A stretch of DNA of 64,000 nucleotides from Chlorokybus atmophyticus (lineage: Eukaryota; Streptophyta; Chlorokybophyceae; Chlorokybales; Chlorokybaceae), in assembly GCA_009103225.1 (NCBI GenBank), contig RHPI01001403.1:1-64000 (forward strand), in the 5' to 3' direction. A model generated the notes under the pieces. It worked only from the letters and a program-made list of their open reading frames with translations, ran no database searches and had not been told where the DNA came from. The stretch's first letter is position 1. Every line of letters starts with the position of its first letter. The position numbers were made by a program, and so were the translations under genes. This document shows, piece by piece, positions 1 through 11,330 of this stretch.

Positions 1-1047
1 AACGGCTTGTGTTGCTGAGGAGCTGAGCGGTAGACCCATTGCGCTGCTCAGCCAATGGGCAGGCTGTTCATCATGCTTAAACATGTACCCAATGGCATCA
101 GAGATAGTGCCGCGCTGGTCACTGTCCCGACCAGGATTGGCGGGTGCTGCTGCTGCTGCTGCCGCTGCTGCCTCCGCCGGTGCGGGCCTCCTTGCGCCCC
201 ACGCCCAGCGGCTGGGCAGTGCTTCCGCCAGTCCAGCGTCGCTCCTGCACCTCAGCGAGGCTCACTCCTCGCTGCTGTGGGTAGGCAGCGGCTTGCGTGA
301 GGTCGTCGCCTAGCAGCTGTACGTACTTGCCATGCCAGAAGTCACCGTGTACTTGTGACTGGCCACTGCCCTGGCACAGCGTTTCTGACCCTACCTGCCT
401 TAGCTCAATGCGCTCACCCATACCACGATGACGGTGCGGACAGCTTGCAGTGCCACGCTATCACATTGCTGCGTTTCTCAATGCTAACAACCTGCACGGA
501 TGCGGTCACATCCGTTCTTTCAGTAAACGTACAATGCGATCTTGCATGCATGCAGACGGCCAGATATGATCAAACGCCCACCAGATGCCTTGCATACGTG
601 CATATCGCGTATCAATCTTGCATGCATGCAGCCGGCCAGACAGAATAGATGACCACTACCAGATGCCTTGTGTACGCCCATATCGCATGTGAGGATAATT
701 GGAATGTCATCGCGGCACTCGCCTCTTCACACACTCATTGCAGGGGTGATGCGTGCAGAAGCAGCAGTGCAGCTGAGGACAGCACCACATCGTTCTCTGC
801 TTAGCCCGCTTGCCACCCGCAGTCATGACTTCATGGGAATCCTTCAGCGCACTTGCTGAAGTTCCCGGCAGTGACAATTCCAAAAACGCGGCACCCGCCG
901 TAAGCTCGCTGCTGCTTCCTCTTGTGGTTGGGCGTTGTGTGGGTATCTCTTTGGCGTCACATGGTGTCGCTGTCACACAGGAACCCAGTTCTCCATACGC
1001 TATTATTTACACACGCACGCACGCACGCAGACACACGCATATATATA
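1..1047. other. Unassigned left flank
   Basis: I see no recognisable gene here. A CTG/GCC-rich stretch at about 145-180 makes long artificial open frames on both strands. The minus frame 119-421 (about 100 codons, ending in a Ser/Gly run) has no family motif. The only other structure is a short tandem repeat at 541-690 and CA/CG-rich simple sequence at 1005-1045, immediately before the Copia-A LTR remnant. Confidence 0.5.
541..690. repeat. Short tandem repeat, two copies of about 75 bp
   Basis: The motif cttgcatgcatgcag..ggccaga, followed by ccagatgccttg and catatcgc, occurs twice in the same order (from about 541 and about 617). The copies differ by several substitutions and an indel. No coding signal is evident. 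Confidence 0.6.
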
Positions 1048-1171
1048 TAGAACCAGCGGACAACTTGTAATAAATGAATGTGATGTGACTTGTGTATGCT
1101 CTGGTGGCGGTAGCTCTGTCTCTGTGTGTCTATGCTTGCCTCAACTACATGTGCATGCTAGTCCTTCAACA
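1048..1171 (+). repeat. Copia-A 5' LTR, 3' end only
   Basis: Matches the reverse complement of 4447-4570 with few differences, from agaaccagcggacaac to ccttcaaca. The rest of the 425-bp LTR is missing; upstream sequence from 1047 back is unrelated simple sequence, so the 5' end was lost by deletion or rearrangement. Confidence 0.88.
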
Positions 1172-1184
1172 GGTTATGGGCCCA
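1172..1184 (+). promoter_or_regulatory. Copia-A primer binding site (initiator tRNA-Met, internal)
   Basis: ggttatgggccca starts directly after the LTR. It is complementary to the anticodon stem-loop of initiator tRNA-Met (..gggcccataacc..), not to a tRNA 3' end. Drosophila copia is known to prime from such a half-tRNA-iMet. Copia-B has the same site with one change. Confidence 0.75.
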
Positions 1185-4100
1185 CACTACGCTTGAGGAG
1201 TGTGAGACTAGCTTGTGTGCATAGTAGTTCTACACTACGGTAGCTTGTTGGTAGCAGAGCCTTGGGTGTCAACTGCAAGAAAGGCAGGCTCGACAGAAAT
1301 GGAGGCGACCTACGACAAGAGGCAGATTGCAAAGCTGAACACCGACAACTACAACACCACGTGCGTGGAGATGAAGGCCTTGCTCATCCACAAGAAGGTG
1401 TGGAAGTACGTTGATCTGAAGGCACCACCACCAACTCCAGGAGCGAACACTGTGTGGTCAGAGCATTCAGCAGAAGCACACTCTTTGCTTGTGTTGAACA
1501 GCAAACCGCATCACTTTCCCATGCTCACTGCATGTGAAGATGGTAGACAAGCTTGGGAAAAGCTATCAGCCGTTTTCAAAGCCAAGAACAATGCCTGAAA
1601 GTTGCATCTACGCAAGCAGCTCAGCGCACTCAGGAAGGAGGCAGCAGAACCCATCACAAAGTATGTTGCGCGCGAGAGAGAGCTGTGGGCGGACCTTATC
1701 AACGTCGGCCACAACATGGGGGAGACGGAGGTAGTGCTGGCCATTGTTGCAGGGCTACCAGCAGAGTACGAGGTCGTCGCAACCCTGCTGGAGACGTCAT
1801 CATCGGAGTTGACGTTGGACGATGTGCTACCAAAGCTGCTCACCGTGGAGCAGAGGGTTGTGAAGAAGGACGAGCAAGCGGATGCCGTTGCCTTCTACAC
1901 CGGCAAGCACGCAAAGAAGAGCAACCATGAAGAGAAGTACAAGGGCAACAAGCCAGGCAATCCTCGTCACAAAGACCTCACATGCCACTGGTGTGGTTGG
2001 AAGGGGCACATTGTGAAGAACTGTAGGAAGAAACAACAGGGGCAACCTAAAGCAAGCACCAGCAACAGCGGCAACGAGCACCAACACAAGGAGAAACATG
2101 TCGCCTTCACTGCATCCAGTTCGAGGGCGAGCACAGCTTTCTGGGTGGTGGACTCTGGCTGCGATCATCATCTCACACCAAACAATGAGGTAATGGAGGG
2201 CTACAGGAAGCTGACGTCTACAATTAAGGTGGCGGGCTTCGGTGGTGAAGTACTGGTGGCTGAAGGAGTTGGCAATGTACGACTCCAGTGCAAGGTTGGT
2301 AACACACTACGCGAGGTGTTGTTACGCAACGTTTCGCATGTCCCTAAGGCTATTGCGAGTCTATTCTCTGTGAGGGTTGCGGAGCGCTTAGGCACGGAGA
2401 TCTTATTTCGGAAGGGTGGCTGCACAGTTATCCTTGATGGGGTCGTGCACATGGTTGGAATCACTGATCCGGTAGGGCTCTACCACGTGGAGCAGCACCC
2501 TAAGGACATTGACATTCAAGCCATGGTGGTGAAGGACAAGGAGTCGCCAACATTGTGGCATCGAAGGTTCGGGCATCTCAGCTACGTCAACCTCACTCGT
2601 CTTGTCGCTGAGAAGATGGTCAAGGGCAATCATCTCAGCACAGAAGAACTCAAGAATGCATCAGGTGAACTTTGTGAACCATGCCTGGTTGCAAAGCAGC
2701 ATGCTATGCCATTCCTGTCATCCTCTTCAAGCAGTCAGCATCCTTGCGAGCTTGTGCACATGGATGTCTGTGGCCCTATGCGCATTGTGGCGAAGGGAGG
2801 GGCCAGGTACTTTGCTACATTCCTCGACGACTACAGCAAGCTGTCCATCATCTTTCCATTGACGCTTAAGTCAGAAATTGCTGGAGCTGTGCGCACAGTT
2901 GTGGCCTTGTTGGAGACGCAGTCTAGCAATAAGATGAAGGCAATGAGGAGTGATCGAGGAGGGGAGTACATCAACAAGGAGTTGAAGGAGTTCTTCGCCA
3001 GCAAGGGCATACGCCACGAGACAACGGCACCCTACACAACGCAGCAGAATGGAGCAGCTGAACGCCTCAACAGGACACTCCTGGAACGGGTTCGAGCAAT
3101 GCTCAATGACACCAAGCTGGAAGACAGTATGTGGAAGGAGGCGATACTCATTGCCAACTACATCCGCAACAGGTCACCGGTGAGCTCAGAGCAGAAGACT
3201 CCGTGGGAGCACTTCTATGGAGCCACACCAGATGTGAGTGGTATGCGTGTGTTTGGATGCACGGCATATGCACTAGTGCCTAAACAGCCCAGCTCAGGCA
3301 CAAGCTGCAGCCGGTCAGCAAGAAGGGCATCTTCGTTGGCTATGAACCGGGTTCCAAGGCTTACAGGATCTTGCTCAAGGACACTCAGAAGATGATTGTG
3401 AGCAGAGAGGTGGTTTTCCACGAGGGATTATCACAACCAGAAGCAGGCTTCTTTCCTGAAGATGGAGCACAGCCGGAGCATCCTGAAACAGTGGAGGCTA
3501 CAGGCAAGGCCATCATCAACAACAAGGGTGAGCAGGACTCAGCTGTAGCAGGCCAAGAGGAGCCGTACTAACAGCAGGAGCACGCAGCTCGGAGATACCC
3601 AGTGAGGGAGAGAAAGGCACCTGACTTCTTACACAAGGCACACGTCGCCAGTGTGCAGAACGAGGAGCCAAGCACCTACGAGGAGGCATTGTTAGCACCA
3701 GATGCGGAGCAATGGCAGCGTGCTATGGACGAGGAGATTGCGTTACTCCATGCCAACAACACTTGGTCACTGGAGCAGATTCCGCAAGGAGTGAAGACCA
3801 TTCCAGTGAAATGGGTCTTCAAGGTGAAGCGTGATGGTCAGGGCAACATTGAGCGCTACAAGGCAAGACTGGTGGCAAAGGGCTTCTTGCAGCAGGAAGG
3901 TGTGGACTTCAACGAAGTGTTTGCACCTGCAAGTAAGCATACCACCTTCCGTGCACTGCTAGCTATGGTTGCTGCTGAAGACCTAGAGCTGCATCACCTG
4001 GATGTGAAGACTGCCTTCCTCTACGGAGAGCTGGAGGAGGGGATCGTCATCGAGCAACCACCTGGATATGAAGAAGGGGAGAGAGGCATAGCGTGCAAGC

Positions 4101-4446
4101 TGATCAAGGCACTGTACGGGCTGCGACAGGCACCGCGTATGTGGCACATCAAGCTCACCAAGGAGCTGGAGGCACTTGGCTTCACCGCATCCTCTGCAGA
4201 CCCTGGGCTCTTCATCCATGCAGACAACAAGGTCTGGCTGCTCGTGTATGTGGATGATATCATCATCACCGCCAGGCAGGTGCACCACCTGCAGGAGACG
4301 AAACTTGCTCTACAGCAAGCATTCTCAGTTCGTGATCTTGGAGAGGCCAAGTGGTTCCTTGGCATGGTGAGAAGACTCGTTGAGCGCGACAGGGCGGCTC
4401 GCACAATCAAGATCAGTCAGGAGCAGATGGTGAGAAGACTCGTCAC

Positions 4447-4871
4447 TGTTGAAGGACTAGCATGCACATGTAGTTGAGGCAAGCATAGACACACAGAGAC
4501 AGAGCTATCGCCACCAGAGCATACACAAGTCACATCACATTCATCTATTACAAGTTGTCCGCTGGTTCTTATACCAGCCAGTTACACACACGTCTACATT
4601 TACAAGCACAGCGTAAGCTATACTTAGCCTTTTGACGCGCTCTAAGTTGCGTTGTCTTTCTTACAACTAGAGCTTTCTAACAAGCTCTTACACGCCTAAT
4701 ATGAGTAAGTATACGCGGAGATACAAAGCAGTTAGTAAGGCTCCAGTCTGGAGTCCGGAGTCTGGTCCGACGATGCCATCTTGCTAAGTCCGGACCTAGT
4801 GCTCGTCCTTACGACCTTCTACTCCTGTGTGGAGGGTCGATGCTGATCGTATGTAGGAATGACTCTCAACA
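4447..4871 (-). repeat. Solo LTR of the Copia-A family, inserted in Copia-A RT
   Basis: A 425-bp LTR (TGTTGA...TCAACA on the plus strand) flanked by perfect 5-bp target-site duplications GTCAC at 4442-4446 and 4872-4876. Its reverse complement matches both LTR remnants of Copia-A, so a sibling element inserted here in reverse orientation and later recombined away its interior. It is the only full-length LTR of this family in the window. Confidence 0.93.
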
Positions 4872-5478
4872 GTCACCAAGTTTGGGCTCACTGAAGCGAA
4901 GACCAAGACCACACCGTTGGCACTTGGCACTGCCCTCATCAAGGCAAAGGATGAGGAGGTACTCGACAAGGCTCAGTATCCATATGGTGAGCTGGTAGGC
5001 AGCATGCTCTATCTGGCAGTGTGCACACGTCCCGATGTTGCACATGCTGTGGGAGTACTTGCTCGCTAATTGTCCGCACCGAGCATGGAGCACTGGAGAG
5101 CAGCAAAGGGAGTACTACGCTATGTTGCTGGGAGCGCAGCAGTTGGCATCAAGTTTGGGAGCGGGAGCACTGAGTTGGAGGGCTACTGCGACTCAGACTT
5201 TGCTGGTGACCTCAACAGCAGGAGGTCCACTACAGGCTACGTCTTCGAGCTGAACGGAGGCGTGGTGAGCTGGAACAGCAGGCTGCAGCCAACAACAGCA
5301 GCATCTACATCAGAGGCTGAGTACATGGCAGCGGCAGCAGCAGTGAAGGAGGCACTCTGGCTTCGCAAGCTCATGGCAGACTTGGAGCACCCCATGGCGT
5401 GCATCGTCATCAACTGTGACAACCAAGGAGCCATCAAGTTGTTGAAGCACCCTATCGCCTCGGCAAGGACGAAGCACA

Positions 5479-5861
5479 TGTTGAAGGTATTTCTACATCC
5501 TGTCAGCTTGCCCTCTGCAAAGGAATACACAAGAGGACCTCGATGACTCGGGACTGAGTTCGAGCAGACTGCAAAGCAAGGCCTTACAAGAACCGTTGGA
5601 TTTGATTGATGGATACGAAGCCGCATGACACGTGGAGTAGCTTGTTGGATAGATCTTGCAGTTAGCTACGTGGTGCAACTTACGTCACAGGATTCGGTTG
5701 AGTAGATCGTACGGTGTGGCTTGTAGACCAGCAGTGTGTGTTTCTGGTGCAGAATTTGGCGGGTATAAGACCCGCGGACTTGTTGCCTTAATATAAGCTG
5801 CAGCGTTGTGATGTAGCATGTCACCCGTGTGCATGTGCTTGTCAACGTGTGTATGTCAAGA
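5479..5861 (+). repeat. Copia-B 5' LTR
   Basis: Begins TGTTGAAGG and ends CAAGA, versus CAACA in the 3' LTR. It is close to identical to 7866-8245 apart from scattered substitutions and a 3-4 bp indel around the gatt repeat near 5600, suggesting a fairly recent insertion. Confidence 0.92.
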
Positions 5862-5874
5862 GGTTATGAGCCCA
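5862..5874 (+). promoter_or_regulatory. Copia-B primer binding site (initiator tRNA-Met, internal)
   Basis: ggttatgagccca follows the 5' LTR directly. It differs by one base from the Copia-A site and is complementary to the iMet anticodon arm with one mismatch. Confidence 0.7.
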
Positions 5875-5904
5875 CGCATGCATGTGTAGGTTGAAGTGTG
5901 TTGC

Positions 5905-6116
5905 AATTGTATGTGTAGCTGCGGTTGCTTCGTGAAGACTCTGAAGACTTCGAAGATTAAAGACTGAAGCTCTGAAGATTCTGAAGACTCTGAAGGCCTT
6001 CAAAGACTGGAATTGTATGTGTAGCTGTGGTTGCTTCGTGAAGACTCTGAAGACTTCGAAGATTAAAGACTGAAGCTCTGAAGATTCTGAAGACTCTGAA
6101 GGCCTTTAAAGACTGG
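5905..6116 (+). repeat. Copia-B leader tandem duplication, 2 x 106 bp
   Basis: The segment starting aattgtatgtgtagctg repeats at 5905 and 6011 with three or so differences. Each copy is built of shorter 'gaagactctgaag' units. It lies in the untranslated leader between the primer binding site and the Gag ATG. Confidence 0.85.
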
Positions 6117-6242
6117 TGTGAGAAAGTTGCAAGCTTGGCGAAAGGCAAAGAAGGCAACTAGAAGATTTGAAGGCTGTGGCGAGAGTTGAAGAGAAAGTTG
6201 CAAGTTTTGCGAGAGGCAGAAGGCGACTTGAAGAATTGAAGC

Positions 6243-7820
6243 ATGGACGGCTTAAAGTTCACAATTGAGCCACTTGAAGTTGACAACTATAGCACGTGGA
6301 GTGTAAAGATGGAGTTGCTACTGGTTCACAAAGACTTGTGGAAATATGTCGACCCCACAGAAGAAGTGCCTGCAGGGCAAGGAAGTATTTGGGCGACACA
6401 AGGAAGGAAGGCATTGGCCTTGATAGGCTTGAATGTTGCGGAGCATCATCTGGTGATGGTAAAAGAATGCAGCACCGCGAAGGAGCTGTGGTTGAAGTTG
6501 GAGAGCCACTTCAAGTCGCGCAACATGGCAAGAAGGCTACAGCTAAGACAAGAACTCAACTCGTTGCGAAAGATGAGCGGGGAGCCAATTAGCAAGTTTA
6601 GTGTAGCGCGAGCGAAAGCGTTATGGAAAGACTTGTTGGGCGTTGGCTATGAGCTCAAAGAAGTTGAGGTGGTGTGGGCTGTGCTCTCGGGTTTGCCCAC
6701 AGAGTATCGAGTGGTTGTCACAATTTTGGAGTCGACGACGGAAGAGTTGTCGCTGGATGGGGTGACGCCAAGACTTCTTCAAGAAGAGCAATGCTCGAAG
6801 AAGGATGATGAAGCAGAGAATGGAGCATCGCCTTCAGGTGTGGCGTTTGCGGCTTCGAAGTATGTGAAGAAGGGCGCTCAAGGCAGCAACAGAGAGTGTT
6901 GGAACTGCGGGGAGCGTGGTCACTTCAAGTACAAGTGTCCCAAATTGAAGAAGTCAAGCGAAGAGGGAAGAGGGAGAGCGGTTGCATTTCATGCAACGGA
7001 AGAGGGAACAGAGTATCCTGGGTGGGTGCTGGATTCGGGAGCTTCGAGGCATCTCACAAGCGACAGGAGCAAGCTCGTCAATTACACTCTCCTGTCAAAG
7101 CCTGTCACGGTGGGATTCGGCAACAAGACGATGTTGCAAGCGGTTGCAAAGGGGGACGTCAATCTTAGGTGCAAGGTTGGGACTGAAGTGAGGAAGGTTG
7201 TGCTGAGGGATGTACTGCATGTGCCAGGTGCATCCGCGAATCTGTTTTCGGTGCGTGTAGCCACGAGGGTTGGTGCGAGTGCTGTGTTTGACATGCACAA
7301 GGCTAGGATAGTGCTTGGGGGTGTTACACATTTGGTCGGCATCAACAAGGGTGGACTCTACTACGTGGAGGAGGACATTGAGCGCAAGGCGGTTGCTGCA
7401 ATGGCAAGGGTGGTTGAGAAGAAACCACAAGGTCAGAGCAACAAGAAGACACAGAAGATTGCTGTAAAGGAAAGCTCAGAGCCCGTGGGAGCTGCAAGAA
7501 GCTACAAGCAAGTGCTTGAGAGCAAGGTGCCAAAGGTGGTGAAGAATGGAGTCAAGGTTAGCACTGAAGGCCAAGGTTCTGTTGAGGGAACATAGGTGCA
7601 GCGAGTAAAAGGCGGTAACGAGCATGAGCAGCAAGTACAAGTGAAGACAGGCAAGCTGGAGACGAAGCTTGCAGCTGAAAGCAACAACGACTTCAAGGCG
7701 AACAGGTTTCAAGCACTGATGGAAAGCGTGGAGGAGCTGGAGCAAGAGGAGCTCAAGAGTCGGGCTTACATGATCACCAAGAAGAGAAGTAAGGAGCGCG
7801 TGGGAGTTCACCATGCGTGA
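6243..7820 (+). CDS. Copia-B Gag-protease protein
   Basis: ATG at 6243 opens a UBN2-type copia Gag (about residues 1-200). A CX2CX4HX4C zinc knuckle lies at about 6898-6939 (Cys-Trp-Asn-Cys...His...Cys) and a protease motif DSGAS near 7032. A basic region follows. A TAG at 7593-7595 interrupts an otherwise open frame that runs on, Lys/Glu/Gln-rich, to a TGA at 7818-7820. Nothing after the protease resembles pre-integrase or integrase, so about 3 kb of pol was deleted. The TAG is one of several in-frame UAR codons in this window; read as Gln the protein would be about 525 residues, otherwise 450. Confidence 0.85.
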
Positions 7821-7865
7821 GTGACAAAGGAGCAAGTGATGAAGGCCAAGCTGCCCGCGTGGGAG

Positions 7866-8245
7866 TGTTGAAGGTATTCCTACATCCGGTCAGCTTGCCC
7901 TCTGCAAAGGAATACACAAGAGGACCTCGATGACTCCGGACTGAGTTCGAGCAGACTGCAAAGCAAGGCCTTACAAGAACCGTTGGATTTTGATGGATAC
8001 AAAGCCGCATGACACGTGGAGTAGCTTGTTGGATAGATCTTGCAGTTAGCTACGTGGTGCAACTTACAGCACAGGATTCGGTTGAGTAGATCGTACGGTG
8101 TGGCTTGTAGACCAGCAGTGTGTGTATCTGGTGCAGAATTTGGCGGGTATAAGACCCGCGGACTTGTTGCCTTAATATAAGCTGTAGTGTTGTGATGTAG
8201 CATGTCACCCATGTGCATGTGCTTGTCAACGTGTGTATGTCAACA
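7866..8245 (+). repeat. Copia-B 3' LTR
   Basis: 380 bp, TGTTGAAGG...GTCAACA. It is preceded by a conserved tract ending gcccgcgtgggag, which also precedes the Copia-A 3' LTR at 8451 and is probably the plus-strand primer region. The TSD GCACA follows at 8246-8250. Confidence 0.93.
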
Positions 8246-8450
8246 GCACATTAATGTCATGCATCACTTTGTGCGTGACAGAGTCACAAGGAAGGAGGTG
8301 GAGTTCCAGTACTGCACCACTGAGGGCATGCTGGCGGACTTCATGACAAAGCCATTGTCACCGCTCAAGTTCAAGACTTGTTGCGCAGGACTTGGCATTT
8401 GTGTTTGACTATGGGAGCAAGCGTTGGAGGCCAAGCTGCTCGCGTGGGAG

Positions 8451-8671
8451 TGTTGAGAGTCATTTCTGCATACGATTAGCATCGACCCTCCACACAGGAG
8501 TAGAAGGTCGTAAGGATGAGCACTAGGTCCGGACTTCGCAAGATGGCGTCGTCGGACCAGACTCCGGACTCCAGACTGGAGCCTTACTAACTGCTTCGTA
8601 TCTCCACGTATACTTACTCATATTAGGCGTGTAAGAGCTTGTTGGAAAGCTCTGGTTGTAAGGAAGACAAC
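8451..8671 (+). repeat. Copia-A 3' LTR, 5' part only
   Basis: Matches the reverse complement of 4650-4871 from TGTTGAGAGTC through the conserved tccggac/actccagactggag blocks. Similarity stops near 8671, where transposase sequence of element V begins. The missing downstream half was not found elsewhere in the window. Confidence 0.88.
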
Positions 8672-8689
8672 ATAGCTTGGACAGGTGAC

Positions 8690-10084
8690 CTGCTCGCAGG
8701 TGCGACAGCGAAACCTCCACTGCAGCCCATCATTGCTGTCGCCTTCAGTTAAGTGGTGACCTGGTCTGTGAACTGTCTGGCAGTGCTCGCATCTGACTGG
8801 CAGCCAGTAGGTCTTCTTGGGGTTGAAGAAGTCGGAGATCTCCCTCATACGAGCTCCATCCCAGACTTCATGTCGACTGGCAAGAGGTACTGCTAGATCT
8901 TTGTCAAGCCACCGCTCCCGGTGCAGCCAGGCCTGGAGCCATTGATGACAGATGGTTGGCACGCCCAACATGAGCTGCAACCTTGGCCTGAGAGGAAGGT
9001 AGTAGAAGCTCGTGCCTTCCTTGCGTTTCTGACTGCAGTCTGGGCACTGTTCTTTTGCCATGGCCTTGCGCTCCTTCTCGCGCTGCCGGTAGCTGGAGCG
9101 CACCGAGTCTTCGTCTTGCACAACGAGCTCAGCATTTGGATAGGGCTTGTTGAACAGGTGGCCGCAGGCATAAACAGAATAATGCAGTGTTGAAGGCATC
9201 CCCATGCGCTCAAACATGCCAATCAGGCTCTTGCAAGTAGTAGGCAGCTTAAAGCCTTCGCTCTTCTCATCAAACAATCCCTTCTTCGCCAAAGCCACCA
9301 GGGAGCTTTCGCCTTTAAAGAGGACAGGAAGCAGTTTGTTGAAGCAGTCCTACGAGATTCCAGCTTCGTTTAGGATGGATGAGATCTCGATTATCTTGTC
9401 CAGGTAAGTTGTGGACGTCTGCTGCAGATCAGGCAACTTGTCTGCATCAAAGCTGTCGAAAGTGGGGTGCACAGTGGGAATGCTCCTCAGCCGTCTGGCC
9501 GCCTCGTCTTTGGCTAAGTGCGCATCGATGACCAAGCGCGGCTGCATGATCTGCGACACAGTAAGGGTGTCAAGCAACGTGCATGCATGGTCACTTGTTC
9601 ATCAGCGCAGGCCAAGCGAAGCAACTTACCAAGCCTTTGCACTTGGAGCAGAGGCAAAGGTCGCGACTGAAGGTTGGAGGATGCTCAGGCTCAGGCTCTT
9701 GGTTGCGAGAATGATCAGATTGCTCGGCGGCTCCAAAGTCCGGCATCTCTGGAGAAGATTGTTCTGCTGTCTGCTGGTTGGACAGGTGTGGTTGATCTTC
9801 AGGCGCAGGCTCGGGCTCCAAGGCAGACGCAGGTGCAGGCTCATGCTCCAAGGCAGACGCAGGTGCAGGCAGCTGCAAATCACCTCCTCCTCCAGTGAGG
9901 TGCGGGCTGATGTTTGTTGGACGCGCTTGCTGGGCGGCCCTCATCTCTTTAAGCAGTGACCGTTTAGAACGTACACTGGCTTTGCGTGGCTTCCCACCAG
10001 CATGCTTAATTAGTGCAAGCGTTTCATCAAACTGCTCACGCTCGCGCAGAACAGCAGACTGTTGAATAATGCGTCCTGCTATAG
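8690..10084 (-). CDS. CACTA/EnSpm-like transposase, N-terminal half (element V)
   Basis: Minus-strand exons. The first (about 10084-9631, after acceptor ctgcag) holds a basic segment, an Ala/Pro/Glu-rich linker and a CxCxxCKG cluster ending at a GTAAGT donor. The second (from about 9550) carries a long open frame with one TAG (9350-9352). Its order is that of Tnp_2 transposases: a helical block ending in LPTTCKSLIGMFERMGMPS, a short Cys pair (ECPDC-like), the 'FYYLPLRPRLQLML' block near 8985, a 'VWDGARM' block near 8855, then a further four-Cys region to about 8690. The RNase H-fold catalytic region is not seen downstream, where sequence switches to the Copia-A LTR, so this gene is truncated. 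Family assignment is by motif order, not by search. Confidence 0.72.
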
Positions 10085-10394
10085 CTGCAGATGATAGCGT
10101 GTAAGTCGGACTTGAATACTGCTAACAGTGACAGCATATGACGGATAACTTGAGGGCTAATAATTGGCAGCAGTGGTCACTGATATCTTGGATTTAGCAA
10201 ACAAAAACGGAGCAACTACAAGCATTCACCATGAACAAGTGAGACTGCATGCAAGACGCCCAGCAGCAAGCTAACAGACTGTAAGGGAGACACTCTCGAC
10301 CAAGCCTCACTGACAGAGCAAATCAAGCAACAATAACAAGCTAGCATAGGCCTTACCAGCAAGAGCTCGTGAGCAGAAATAGCTCCTTCTCCCC
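10085..10394. other. V intron/upstream sequence, nothing recognised
   Basis: AT-richer sequence between the V transposase exon and the AGC-repeat block. Small minus-strand frames show no motifs. It may be intron. Confidence 0.4.
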
Positions 10395-10800
10395 AGCAGC
10401 TTGTCAGCAGCTCCGCTCCGCAGCAGCAGCAGTTTTGCTTCGCAGCAGCAGCACTTCCGCTTTGCAGCAACAGCAGTTCCGCTTCGCAGCAGCAATAGCT
10501 CCGCTCAGCAGCAGCAGCTCACTTCAACAGTAGCAGCAGCTCAGCCACCGTCCTCAAGAACCCAAGAATCCAGACAGCTTCATCCAACCTGCCGCAGCTC
10601 AGCTCCAGCTCCAGCTGATGTGCGATATTTGCCAGATCTGCTTCTTGGTAGAAGCAGCTTCTTCTCATAAGCAGCTCAGCAGCAGCAGCAGCAGTAGCTC
10701 ACGCCACTGGCTTCTCCAAGTAAACCAGCAGCAGCAGCTCGCGCCGCCGCCTCCTTCTCTTCCTCCAAGCATGCAGCTCAGCTCGAGCTCCGGCCCAGCT
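10395..10800. repeat. AGC/CAG-rich low-complexity tract
   Basis: Runs of cagcagcag, agcagctcag and cttcgcagcagcag units dominate. They create Ser/Gln/Ala-rich open frames on both strands that I do not consider genes. Confidence 0.75.
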
Positions 10801-10847
10801 CAGCTCAGCTCCAAGGTTGCTGGTCGGTACGAGGGTGTTGTGCCGTT

Positions 10848-11330
10848 CGGCACAAGCCACTGATGTAATCCGCTGCCGGTTACAACGCATGAGGAGAGAA
10901 GGCTGCTGCTTTGCTACGGTACAAGTCTACTGTGCCGCTCTCGGCATACGTTTTCTGCACCGGTAGCGGCACAATGATTGGCGAACCGTCAACGGATCGC
11001 TGGTCTCGTGCCGTGATCGGGATGTGGAACCTTGTACCGATCACGGCACCAGCTCTATTGTGCCGACTTCAGCTTGGACTATCTTGTGCCATCAATGGCA
11101 CAAGGGAGCAAAGGCGCCGACGCCGGCACAAGACTGCAGTCTGCGTACCGACCGCGGACGGCTTTTTCTACCAGGAAGTCCCAACGGCACAGCCTGGTTG
11201 TGCCGTCTGCGCCGAAGAAGTTGACTGCTTGTGCCATGAACGGCACGCACTGCAGGCGCCATGTGGGTGGCGGGCGGCTGCAGTTGTCTCCGCCGCCAGG
11301 GCTAAAAGGGCTCTCTCCGGGAGGGTGGTC
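10848..11330. repeat. Cluster of CGGCACAA/TTGTGCCG motifs (left W array)
   Basis: About a dozen copies of TTGTGCCG and CGGCACAA, often paired head-to-head as short palindromes (for example ttgtgccgttcggcacaa at 10849-10866), occur in under 500 bp. The same motif clusters again at 19300-19760. Paired dense clusters of one short motif are typical subterminal transposase-binding arrays of CACTA-like elements. Confidence 0.7.

Larger units (their letters stand above)
5479..8245 (+). mobile_element. Copia-B: complete-ended, internally deleted copia element
   Basis: Two LTRs of 383 and 380 bp are flanked by the 5-bp duplication GCACA (5474-5478 and 8246-8250). The insertion splits the Copia-A RNase H codons, and joining across it restores the RNase H reading. 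The interior encodes Gag, zinc knuckle, protease and a short trailing region only; integrase, RT and RNase H are absent. It would need proteins from a full-length relative to move. Confidence 0.93.
1299..8408 (+). pseudogene. Copia-A Gag-Pol polyprotein, broken
   Basis: The start ATG at 1299 opens a UBN2-type Gag. In-frame TGA at 1596-1598 sits where Arg would be expected. A CX2CX4HX4C zinc knuckle lies near 1983-2024, protease motif DSG near 2151, the pre-integrase zinc region near 2553-2700, and integrase catalytic Asp/Asp/Glu near 2761, 2950 and 3058. A frameshift occurs near 3295 and an in-frame TAA at 3569-3571. RT runs from about 3600, with YVDD at 4246-4257. A solo LTR interrupts at 4447-4871; the frame resumes at 4877 with a TAA at 5067-5069 where copia proteins normally have Tyr. 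RNase H (5160-5473) is split by Copia-B and ends in TGA at 8406-8408. It cannot produce a full polyprotein under any code. Confidence 0.92.
1048..8671 (+). mobile_element. Copia-A: decayed Ty1/copia retrotransposon with nested insertions
   Basis: The element reads LTR fragment, primer binding site, gag, zinc knuckle, protease, integrase, reverse transcriptase, RNase H, LTR fragment, which is the copia order (integrase before RT). The 5' LTR keeps only its last 124 bp. The 3' LTR keeps only its first about 221 bp and stops where transposon V sequence begins. A full-length 425-bp LTR of the same family lies inverted inside the RT region, and Copia-B is inserted in RNase H. The reading frame has stops and at least one frameshift, so this copy is dead. 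Confidence 0.93.

Noticed and set aside
3569-5069. Copia-A TAA codons (3569, 5067) as evidence for UAR=Gln
   Set aside because: Copia-A also has an in-frame TGA and a frameshift, and the 5067 TAA replaces a residue that is normally Tyr. This element is simply decayed.
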